This document shows, piece by piece, positions 23,382 to 31,269 of a DNA stretch of 35,476 nt. The number at the start of each line of letters is the position of its first letter. Within the stretch, counting starts at the first letter, position 1. The notes below the pieces were generated by a model that worked only from the letters and a program-made list of their open reading frames with translations, had not been told where the DNA came from and searched no databases. Source of the stretch: JACZSB01 sp965372015 (GTDB lineage: Bacteria > Fidelibacterota > Marinisomatia > SCGC-AAA003-L08 > TS1B11); assembly GCA_965372015.1 (NCBI GenBank), contig CBDVAP010000016.1:1-35476 (forward strand), written 5' to 3'. Both the position numbers and the translations under genes were made by a program.

Positions 23382-25157
23382 ATGACCACTGAACAAGTTA
23401 TCGTTTTAAGCACACTGGGCGCGGCCCTGATCCTATTTGCTTGGGGCCGCTGGCGCTATGATGTGGTGGCCCTGTTAGCCCTGCTGGCCGTAACACTGAC
23501 GGGCATCATTCCCGCTCGGGAGGCTTTTCTGGGCTTCGCCCACCCCGCGGTGATCACCGTGGCGGCTATCCTGATCATCAGCTACACACTGCGCGAATCG
23601 GGATTGGTGGATTATCTGGCCAATCTTCTGAATCCCCTTTCCAAGCGTCCCTCCACTCATGTGGCAGCCTTAACGGGAATGGCGGCGGCCTCTTCCGGCT
23701 TTATGAATGACGTGGGCGCCCTGGCCCTGTTCATGCCTGTCGCTATGGCCACGGCCCGCAAGAACAAGCGTTCACCAGGGATTGTCCTGATGCCCTTGGC
23801 TTTCGGCTCAATTCTGGGTGGACTGCTGACCCTCATCGGCACGCCACCCAACATCATCATCGCTACCTATCGCATGGAGCTTACCGGCACTTCGTTCGGC
23901 CTTTTTGATTACACACCCGTGGGAGTCGTGGTCACCTTGGCCGGTGTGATCTTTGTGGCCCTGATCGGCTGGCGCCTGCTTCCAAGCCACAAGCGGAAAT
24001 ATGAGGAGGAGTCCACCTTTGAAGTCGCTGACTATATCACCGAGTTACGGGTAGCCGAGGATACCAAGATCGTCGGGGAACAGTTGCGAGCGTTGGAGCG
24101 CATGAGCAATGGTGTATTGGTGGTGGCGGCCCTCATTCGTGGCAAGCGGAAACAGCTGGCGCCATCCCGCGATGAACGGCTTGAAGCTGGTGATCTACTC
24201 CTTGTTCAAGGCGACCCCTCTGAACTTGACGAACTTATTGAACAGTCAGGATTGGAACCAGTCAGTCACGCTGATTTAACCCAGGATTTGCTACAATCGG
24301 AACATGTGGACCTTGTGGAAGTGGTAATCGTCCCGGGATCGCCCCTGGAAGGCCGAAACCCACTGTCCCTTCGCCGCAGGACCGGCTACCATATCAACCT
24401 GCTGGCCCTGGCGCGTCAAGGCCGGCCGATCCGCAAGCGATTGTGGAAAGTCGCGTTTAAGGTCAGCGATGTGCTCCTGCTGCAAGGCGAATCAGACCAT
24501 ATTCACGCCATGCTACCCAGATTAGGGTGTCTTCCATTGGCCCCCAGGGGCCTGCACCTGCCAGCCAGGCGACAGATGCTGATCCCCCTTGGCATTTTCA
24601 TCACTGCCCTGACGGTGGTGGCACTCGGCTGGGTGTCAACCACCATTGCGTTTGTCGCCGCAGTGATGGCATTCATACTGACCAACCAGTTATCCGTCAA
24701 GAAATTGTACGAGCCGGTAAATGCACCTATACTAGTGCTGTTGGGAGCCATGATACCCGTCGGGCATGCTTTGGAAACCACCGGATGCACCGATCTACTC
24801 GTCAGGGGCATACTGTCTCTGACGGGTTCATTGCCACCGGCTGCCCTGCTCGTGTTGGTTATGGTGGTGACAATGACCATATCGGACATCATTAATAATG
24901 CTGCCACCGCCGTGATTATGGCGCCTATCGCCGCTTCGATCGCTCTAAGCCTGGGGGTCAACACCGACACGTTTCTCATGGCCGTGGCCATAGCGGCTTC
25001 CTGTGCCTTCCTCACGCCCATCGGTCACCAGTGTAATACCCTTGTCATGGGTCCGGGTGGCTACCAGTTCCGCGATTACTGGCGGATGGGCTTGCCTCTG
25101 GAAATTATCATCGTGGCCGTGGCCACACCCATGCTGCTCTGGGTCTGGCCTCTGTAG
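23382..25157 (+). CDS. SLC13-family permease with two RCK-C (TrkA-C) domains
   Basis: 591 aa. The N-terminal half has about five hydrophobic helices, including HPAVITVAAILIISYTLRES and SSGFMNDVGALALFMPVAMA, then FGSILGGLLTLIGTPPNIII, the N/T-P motif typical of the DASS/ArsB ion-transporter superfamily. Residues about 205-385 are soluble, with two TrkA-C-like units (TKIVGEQLRALERMSNGVLV; SPLEGRNPLSLRRRTGYHIN). The C-terminal membrane half carries VTMTISDIINNAATAVIMAP and ends with AFLTPIGHQCNTLVMGPGGY. This split-by-RCK layout is common in bacterial SLC13 proteins of unknown substrate (dicarboxylate, sulfate or other anions). It is not obviously linked to the polysaccharide genes, and no clear ribosome-binding site is seen. 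Confidence 0.88.
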   Translation: MTTEQVIVLSTLGAALILFAWGRWRYDVVALLALLAVTLTGIIPAREAFLGFAHPAVITVAAILIISYTLRESGLVDYLANLLNPLSKRPSTHVAALTGMAAASSGFMNDVGALALFMPVAMATARKNKRSPGIVLMPLAFGSILGGLLTLIGTPPNIIIATYRMELTGTSFGLFDYTPVGVVVTLAGVIFVALIGWRLLPSHKRKYEEESTFEVADYITELRVAEDTKIVGEQLRALERMSNGVLVVAALIRGKRKQLAPSRDERLEAGDLLLVQGDPSELDELIEQSGLEPVSHADLTQDLLQSEHVDLVEVVIVPGSPLEGRNPLSLRRRTGYHINLLALARQGRPIRKRLWKVAFKVSDVLLLQGESDHIHAMLPRLGCLPLAPRGLHLPARRQMLIPLGIFITALTVVALGWVSTTIAFVAAVMAFILTNQLSVKKLYEPVNAPILVLLGAMIPVGHALETTGCTDLLVRGILSLTGSLPPAALLVLVMVVTMTISDIINNAATAVIMAPIAASIALSLGVNTDTFLMAVAIAASCAFLTPIGHQCNTLVMGPGGYQFRDYWRMGLPLEIIIVAVATPMLLWVWPL

Positions 25158-25293
25158 AGTTCCGTTCCCGGAGATCTCTGGCTCGTGTAGTTTAGCTCGC
25201 GGCAAGGCGCCTTGAGCGGTTCGGCTGTTCCCTTCACCGGTTCTATAGCCCTAATTTGGTTTATATGGTTAAAGCGATAATCAGGACCCTTAG

Positions 25294-27096
25294 ATGCTGA
25301 CCGGCGCCATGGGGAAAAGGCGGCTGGTTACCGCTTGCAGGCTGCCTTTGTATCTGGCGGCCGCTATGATTGCCTCAAGCCTGTCCTGCGGTTCCGCTCG
25401 CTCCGCCGCTGCAACCGCTGAGCTAAAAAGTCTGACCGAGACCTATTGGGAATGGCGGCTGCAGGAATTCCCCCAGTTTGCCACTTCCATTGGCGACCGG
25501 CGGTACAATGACCGGCTGAATGATCTGGGTTTAGAAGCTTTCGAGAAAAGACAAGTTTACCGGCGGGAACTGCTCCAGGCTCTAGAAAAAATGCAACGCA
25601 GGCGGCTGGCCCCCAGTGACCGGATTACTTATGATCTGCTCCGCCGAGAGCTGCAGGCGGCCATTGACAATTTTTCTTTACGATCCCATCTGCTGGCCTT
25701 CTCGCAGTTAAAAGGCCCTCATATCGATCTGCCTCGAATGACCGCCCGTTTTCCCTTCGAAACTACCGGCGACTACCGAGCTTACCTGACACGAATGGGG
25801 CAAATGCCTCGCTATCTAGAACAAGTCACCGCGCTAATGCGAGCAGGGATGGCCGCCGGTGTGGTCATGGCCCGCAATCCCATGCGGCAGGCCACCTACC
25901 TGCTCCGTGAACAGTTCGAGTTACGGATCGAGGACAACCCGTTTTACTACCCATTTACCCGTTTCCCGGACGTCATCCCGGCCGGTGAGCGCCGTGATTT
26001 GAGAGGGCAGGCCCGCCGGGCCCTCGATGAGAATGTTCTCCCAGCCTTCAAGGATTTCTATCTTTTCATTGTTAACGAGTATTATCCGGCCTGCCGCCAG
26101 GATATCGGCCTGGCGTCTTTGCCGCAGGGCCAGCGCCGCTACGGACTGCTGGTGGAGGCTTACGCCGGCCCGGGATTCGATCCCGGCGAGCTGAACGGGC
26201 AGGCCCGGGCGGAGGTGCAATGGCTGGAGCTGCAGGTCGACAGCATCAAGCAATCGCTCGGTTTCATTGAGGACCGTACTACCTTCGCCTGGTCACTGCA
26301 AAACAGCCCCAGCCTGTTTCACCGCTCGCCACGGGCCCTGCTAAAAAATTACCGCCGGCTGCTGGATCACCTGAAGCCGCAGCTGGCCCGATTGTTCGAC
26401 CGGTTACCCAACGCCGATCTGGAAGTAGTGGAAACAGCGGCCCACCTGGCGCCCGGGTTGCCGGCTACAGCCTACCAGTTAACCGACAGTAACACGGTGG
26501 GGCAATTCCTGGTGAATACCCTCTACTATAAGGAGCGGCCGATCTGGAACATGGAAGCCCAGGCCCTTAGCGACGGCCTACCGGGGCGCCACCTGCAGCA
26601 GGCCCTGGTAAATGAAATGCCCGGTCTCCAGCCATTTAGAAGACACGTACAGGTTCCTGCTTTCACCGAAGGTTGGGCCCTGTATGTTGAAACGCTGGGT
26701 CCGTTGATGGGTTTTTACCAGAGTCCTTACGCCCGCTACGGCTGGCTCACCCGCCGGCTGCTGGCTGCGGTGAGGGTGGTGGTGGACACCGGCATCCACA
26801 GTCAGGGCTGGGACCACCGGCAGGCGTTGGACTACCTGGCCGAACATACTACCCTGCCCGCCCACCGCATGGCAGAGGAAATTAACAGCCTGAGTGCCGA
26901 TCCCGGGACGGCCTTGGCCAGGTGGATCGGGGCAGTGACGATCGCCCAGCTACAGCAGGAGGCCCGCAAGAAGTTGGGGGACGGATTCGATATCCGGGCA
27001 TTCCATGATACGGTGTTGGGACAGGGACCATTACCACTGGACTTGCTGGAGCAGGCGGTGAAAGACTATATCAAGCTCCAGCAGAAGAGCAGCTAG
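25294..27096 (+). CDS. DUF885-family protein with degenerate metal-binding motif
   Basis: 600 aa; an alternative ATG at 25309 gives a cleaner signal sequence (LPLYLAAAMIASSLSCGS), which may be a weak lipobox or a signal-peptidase-I site. After that TYWEWRLQEFPQFATSIGDR, the N-terminal hallmark of DUF885, is clear, and FTEGWALYVETLGPLMGFYQ is the conserved C-terminal block. In DUF885 enzymes a motif of the form HEAxPGHHLQ lies about 25 residues before that block; here residues 426-435 read SDGLPGRHLQ, so the first His, the Glu and one further His are replaced by Ser, Asp and Arg. The protein is probably exported, but zinc-dependent hydrolysis is doubtful. It is followed by an M14 peptidase. 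Confidence 0.8.
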   Translation: MLTGAMGKRRLVTACRLPLYLAAAMIASSLSCGSARSAAATAELKSLTETYWEWRLQEFPQFATSIGDRRYNDRLNDLGLEAFEKRQVYRRELLQALEKMQRRRLAPSDRITYDLLRRELQAAIDNFSLRSHLLAFSQLKGPHIDLPRMTARFPFETTGDYRAYLTRMGQMPRYLEQVTALMRAGMAAGVVMARNPMRQATYLLREQFELRIEDNPFYYPFTRFPDVIPAGERRDLRGQARRALDENVLPAFKDFYLFIVNEYYPACRQDIGLASLPQGQRRYGLLVEAYAGPGFDPGELNGQARAEVQWLELQVDSIKQSLGFIEDRTTFAWSLQNSPSLFHRSPRALLKNYRRLLDHLKPQLARLFDRLPNADLEVVETAAHLAPGLPATAYQLTDSNTVGQFLVNTLYYKERPIWNMEAQALSDGLPGRHLQQALVNEMPGLQPFRRHVQVPAFTEGWALYVETLGPLMGFYQSPYARYGWLTRRLLAAVRVVVDTGIHSQGWDHRQALDYLAEHTTLPAHRMAEEINSLSADPGTALARWIGAVTIAQLQQEARKKLGDGFDIRAFHDTVLGQGPLPLDLLEQAVKDYIKLQQKSS

Positions 27097-27098
27097 CC

Positions 27099-27116
27099 AT
27101 CCCGGTCAACCGGGAT
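27099..27116. terminator. Hairpin after the DUF885 gene
   Basis: ATCCCGGT-CA-ACCGGGAT forms a perfect 8-bp stem starting 3 bases after the stop codon. No T-tract follows, so it is not a textbook intrinsic terminator; it may stabilise the transcript end or terminate weakly before the M14 gene. Confidence 0.45.
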
Positions 27117-27212
27117 CATTACCGATCTCAGCCCCAAATTATTGGTCCGCCGCCGTTCCCGAGCTTAGCTTCAGGCTCTGTTGAGCCAATTCAGCCGGAG
27201 AACCTGTCGCCC

Positions 27213-29039
27213 ATGCCTAAATCATCCTTCACTTTGCAACAGCGATTACTCCTGGTCATTCCGGCCCTGTCGTTGGCACTTACCGCCGGCCTGGGCCAGG
27301 ACTGGAGCGCCCCCTTGCCGCCGGAACTTCCCTGGCAGGGCCTCAGCGAAGACCTGGTCGTTGACCAGGACCATCCCTGGATCACCCCGGCCGAGCGCAG
27401 TGGATTGACCCGCACTCCCCGCTACGGTGAAACCGTGGCTTGGCTGGAGAGACTGGCCGCCGCCAGTTCACAGGTCAAACTGGTTTCCCTGGGAAAAAGC
27501 CCCGAGCTGCGCGATATCTGGCTGGTGGTGGTTACCAAGGAAGGCATCGCCACCGTAGCCGACTTAAAGGCCAACGGCCGGCCCACTCTCCTGGCCCAGG
27601 CGGGCATCCATCCCGGAGAAATTGATGGTAAGGACGCCGGCCTGATGATCCTGCGTGACCTGACTGTGGCCGGGGCTCAACCCGGTCTACTGGACAGCGT
27701 TAACCTACTGCTGATCCCCATCCTCAATGTGGACGGCCACGAGCGGTTGGCCCCGTTTGGACGTATCAACCAGCGGGGACCGGTGGAGACCGGCTGGCGC
27801 ACCACCGGCCGTAACCTGAACCTCAATCGCGATTATGCCAAGCTCGACACCCGGGAGATGCAGCTGTTGGTCCAGGCCCTCAATCAATGGGACCCGGACC
27901 TGTACCTCGATATTCATCTTACCGACGGCATTGATTACCAGTACGATATAACATTCGGCTACACCGGGCGGCACGGCCTGTCCCCCGAAAGCACCCGCTG
28001 GCTGGATGAATGGTTCACGCCGACCGTCACCGCTCACTTGCAAGCCCACGGACACATTCCGGGTCCCCTGGTGTTTGCCATAGATGACCAGAATCCCCGC
28101 GCCGGCCTGCTGGACTGGACGGCTACTCCCCGTTTTTCCAACGGTTACGGCGACGTCCGGCACTTGCCCACGGTGCTGGTGGAAAACCATTCCCTCAAAC
28201 CGTTCCGCCAGCGGGTACTGGGTACCTACGTCCTTTTAATGGCCTCCCTGCGGCTGCTGGCCACCCACGGCGAAGACCTGCAACGAGCGATCCTGGCGGA
28301 CCGCACCCGGGAGCCGGCCATGGTACCTTTGGATTGGCGGCAGACTCCCGGCGCCAGCGGCCAGATCGAATTTCTGGGGGTCCAATGGCTCACATACCCT
28401 TCAGCAGTCACCGGCCAACAACAGGTGCGCTGGACCGGAAAGCCGATTACTCTCCAAGTCCCTTATCGCCGGTTCACCGAGCCCGCCGCCACCGCCCGGC
28501 GACCTCGAGCCTACTGGATACCCCCGGCCTGGAATGATGTGATCGACCGCTTGGCCGTTCACGGCATCTATATGGACCGCATGCAGCGGCCACGGGAAGT
28601 GGCGGTGGAAATGATACGCTTCAGCAGCTACCAACTAGCCGATGAAGCCTACGAGGGACATATCCGGGTGACCGCTAGCGGCGTGGTGGAGCAGCGCCGG
28701 GAGATATTCCCTGCCGGTTCGGTGCGCATCCCCACCGACCAACCGTTGGGCGATCTGGCTGTGATGCTGCTGGAACCGGATTCACCGGATTCCTATTTCC
28801 AATGGGGTTTCTTCCTGGAGATCTTCCAACGCGCCGAGTACGTAGAGCAGTATGTGATGATACCGCTGGCCCAACGGATGATTGACAGCACCCCCAATCT
28901 TCGAGCCCGTTTTCGGGCCAAACTGGCTGACGACCCGGCCTTCGCTGCCGATCCCGAGGCCCGCCTGCGCTGGTTCTACGAAATGACCCCTTATTACGAC
29001 ACTCGCCATCGGCTCTATCCCGTCGGTTGGGAACGATAG
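27213..29039 (+). CDS. Secreted M14-family zinc carboxypeptidase
   Basis: 608 aa with an N-terminal signal sequence (LLLVIPALSLALTAGLGQD). The M14 zinc site is complete: HPGE (His133 and Glu136) in LLAQAGIHPGEIDGKDAG, and His235 in LYLDIHLTDG. RNLNLNRDY (200-208) is the substrate-carboxylate region with its Arg and Asn. LPTVLVENHSLKPF places the catalytic Glu at 324. About 230 further residues form a C-terminal region of unknown fold, unlike short pancreatic-type enzymes. GGAGA lies ahead of the ATG. It would remove C-terminal residues or act on peptidoglycan-like amides outside the cytoplasm. It stands between two other envelope genes. Confidence 0.9.
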   Translation: MPKSSFTLQQRLLLVIPALSLALTAGLGQDWSAPLPPELPWQGLSEDLVVDQDHPWITPAERSGLTRTPRYGETVAWLERLAAASSQVKLVSLGKSPELRDIWLVVVTKEGIATVADLKANGRPTLLAQAGIHPGEIDGKDAGLMILRDLTVAGAQPGLLDSVNLLLIPILNVDGHERLAPFGRINQRGPVETGWRTTGRNLNLNRDYAKLDTREMQLLVQALNQWDPDLYLDIHLTDGIDYQYDITFGYTGRHGLSPESTRWLDEWFTPTVTAHLQAHGHIPGPLVFAIDDQNPRAGLLDWTATPRFSNGYGDVRHLPTVLVENHSLKPFRQRVLGTYVLLMASLRLLATHGEDLQRAILADRTREPAMVPLDWRQTPGASGQIEFLGVQWLTYPSAVTGQQQVRWTGKPITLQVPYRRFTEPAATARRPRAYWIPPAWNDVIDRLAVHGIYMDRMQRPREVAVEMIRFSSYQLADEAYEGHIRVTASGVVEQRREIFPAGSVRIPTDQPLGDLAVMLLEPDSPDSYFQWGFFLEIFQRAEYVEQYVMIPLAQRMIDSTPNLRARFRAKLADDPAFAADPEARLRWFYEMTPYYDTRHRLYPVGWER

Positions 29040-29146
29040 GGGAGTACTGCGGCGGAACTTCACTGCGCTGTTCCAGTTTACTATAGTAACACGGAATTAT
29101 TTGGATTACAGCACTTCGGGCATTAGATTACGTGGCGGTGAACTGA

Positions 29147-30001
29147 ATGGCTAAGCGGATTCCATATCTCTGGTCGTTGGTAATGGGCGGATTGCTCCTG
29201 GCGGGGTGCGCGGGCACCTCCCCCAGCGCGCAAGACCCTCACTTTCCGGGCTTTCACTCCAATCATACAGGCGATGGCCTCACACCGATCATAGTTGACA
29301 GGTCACAGTTGGTTACTGGCCGGGAACGGCCCAACCCACCTCCGGCGCACCCTGAAGGCGAACCTGGAAATAACCGGGCCTATGAGGATCCCTACGAGAG
29401 AGATTTCAGCTCTCAATACAACCTGGTATATCATCTCTACGGCCCGGACCACTACCGGCCCTATAACCAGCGTTACTGGCTAAGCTACCGGCGGCAATGG
29501 GGTCAACTGCCCTGGTACGGCAGGGACCCTTACTACGACAGCTGGTGGTATGACCCTTACTGGTCATGGGAATCTCGTTGGAACTCCTGGGCCTGGGACC
29601 CTTGGTTCGACCACTTTTATGATCCCTATTATTGGGATCCCTATGGGGGCTATGGGTACGGCTACAACTATAGCTACTACTACCGGTATCCTAGCGGGCA
29701 TTATTGGTACTATCAAGGAGGTACACTGGCTACCGGCTCAGATGAGGGGCGCAAGCAGCGGCGGCCCCGGAATCGGCGGGGGTTGCCCGTAACCCAGGGC
29801 GGTCAAATGACCAATAACCCCCTGGCTAGCAGTACCAGCAAGGCCTCAAGCGGAGGCGGCAGCTCCGGCACCTCCACCCAGCGGCGAGGAAGCGCCCGGA
29901 AGGCCAGTGGCGAATCGGGTAAGTCCCAGGCCAAAAGCTCCAATTCTTCCTCCGGGAACAGCGGCCAGAAGCAGGCCCGCAAACGTAACCGCAAGAAATA
30001 A
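29147..30001 (+). CDS. Aromatic-rich lipoprotein
   Basis: 284 aa of unknown function. The N-terminus SLVMGGLLLAGCAG has a clean lipobox with Cys21. The middle, about residues 75-195, is extraordinarily rich in Tyr, Trp, Asp and Pro, with many WDP/YDP units such as YDPYW, WDPWF, YDPYYWDPYGG and a GYGYGYNYSYYY run. The last about 80 residues switch to a basic, Ser/Gly/Lys-rich tail (RKQRRPRNRRG to QKQARKRNRKK). This could be a cell-surface or periplasmic low-complexity protein binding carbohydrate or nucleic acid. It starts 107 bp after the M14 gene, and its stop is ten bases before the next start. Confidence 0.75.
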   Translation: MAKRIPYLWSLVMGGLLLAGCAGTSPSAQDPHFPGFHSNHTGDGLTPIIVDRSQLVTGRERPNPPPAHPEGEPGNNRAYEDPYERDFSSQYNLVYHLYGPDHYRPYNQRYWLSYRRQWGQLPWYGRDPYYDSWWYDPYWSWESRWNSWAWDPWFDHFYDPYYWDPYGGYGYGYNYSYYYRYPSGHYWYYQGGTLATGSDEGRKQRRPRNRRGLPVTQGGQMTNNPLASSTSKASSGGGSSGTSTQRRGSARKASGESGKSQAKSSNSSSGNSGQKQARKRNRKK

Positions 30002-30011
30002 TTCCTGATAC

Positions 30012-31229
30012 ATGACCTACCCTCGCCCCGTTCTGGCTTGTCTGCGGTATCTGGCGGTGCCATTAGCTATCTGGATGGCCGCGAACCTGAACGGACAAAC
30101 CGCTGTCGATGCCGTGCGGCCGTTTTGGGGCGTCAGCAGTCCCGGTGGGCGGGCCAGCGGCTTGGCCCAGGCCTTCACCGGCATCGCCGATGACGCTACT
30201 GCCATTACTTATAATCCGGCCGGGTTGGCTCACTTGACCGCAGCAGAGTTCAACATCAGCTTCGGACACCTAAATTCCACCACCGAGGTTTCCGACCCCG
30301 CCAGTAGTTCCAGCACCTCGATTGCCGCCACCCGCCTGGGCAATCTGGGCCTGGTGGTACCGATCCCCCAAACACGCTTCACCTGGGCGGCGGCCTACCA
30401 ATTGGTGAGAGCCTATGACCGGCGGCGGGAAATCACACTGGGCAGCGATCCCTACCACCTGGAAAGCATCACCGAAGAGGGCACCATGGGAGCCTTCTCA
30501 TTGGCAGTTGCCTATCAGACATCGCCGCAACTGGCCCTGGGCGTGGTTTTCGATCTTCTGGCCGGAAACAGCGACTATACCGAAAACATCACTTTTCCCA
30601 CTCAACCCGATTCCGATGATTTCGCCATCATCAAGCCGGATTACCGGGGCATCAACCTGGGGCTGGGCCTGCTATTGGCGCCGATCCCGCAATGGCGCAT
30701 CGGGCTGTTGCTGCGCACGCCACAGAAAATCAAAGTCGAGGAGCATTACACTGATATCACCCTTGACGATTGGGAGACCTACAATTATTCCGCCCGCAGC
30801 TCCTACTACCTGCGCGGTGGCACTTCCCTATCGTTGGGACCGTGGCTGCTGGCGGGCGATATTTACTGGTTCGATTACTCCCAGATCGAATTCGAGTCGG
30901 ACCTCTACGACGGCAATATCCCTATCGACCTGGAGATCAACCAAACGTTGCGCAGCAGCTATAATAGCATAATCGGGTGGGCCGTGGGAGGTGAACTGCT
31001 GTTACCCGGATATAACGTTAAGCTGCGCGGCGGTTACCGGCTGGACCCCGCTTTCTATCGCTCGAATGACTACGATGCCGACCAGCAAACATTTGCTCTG
31101 GGTTTCAGCCTGGTACCGGTGCCGGCGCTCAAGTTGGACTTCACGTACAGCCGGACCAGCTGGGAAAACAGCTTGAATGAAAGCCTCACCGCCGGCAACC
31201 TGGCCCTCGGGCTGGCCTACCGACTATGA
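30012..31229 (+). CDS. FadL/OmpP1-like outer-membrane barrel protein
   Basis: 405 aa with a signal peptide (YLAVPLAIWMAANLNGQ). The start of the mature part, GVSSPGGRASGLAQAFTGIA followed by DDATAITYNPAGLAHL, is the signature of the OmpP1/FadL/TodX family and of the related T9SS barrel proteins (PorV-like). The rest is a succession of amphipathic strands ending in the aromatic-type terminus LGLAYRL. FadL relatives transport hydrophobic molecules; PorV relatives help release T9SS cargo, and this copy lies directly before a T9SS-tagged M1 peptidase. The sequence does not decide between the two roles. The start is only ten bases after the preceding stop. Confidence 0.8.
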   Translation: MTYPRPVLACLRYLAVPLAIWMAANLNGQTAVDAVRPFWGVSSPGGRASGLAQAFTGIADDATAITYNPAGLAHLTAAEFNISFGHLNSTTEVSDPASSSSTSIAATRLGNLGLVVPIPQTRFTWAAAYQLVRAYDRRREITLGSDPYHLESITEEGTMGAFSLAVAYQTSPQLALGVVFDLLAGNSDYTENITFPTQPDSDDFAIIKPDYRGINLGLGLLLAPIPQWRIGLLLRTPQKIKVEEHYTDITLDDWETYNYSARSSYYLRGGTSLSLGPWLLAGDIYWFDYSQIEFESDLYDGNIPIDLEINQTLRSSYNSIIGWAVGGELLLPGYNVKLRGGYRLDPAFYRSNDYDADQQTFALGFSLVPVPALKLDFTYSRTSWENSLNESLTAGNLALGLAYRL

Positions 31230-31269
31230 CCGGCCGGGCACTTTAACCTTCTGTCCCGGCCTGCGCGCC

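Noticed and set aside
31177..31269. Longer start for the M1 aminopeptidase
   Set aside because: It overlaps the barrel gene and gives a proline-rich N-terminus; the ATG at 31270 opens a proper signal peptide.
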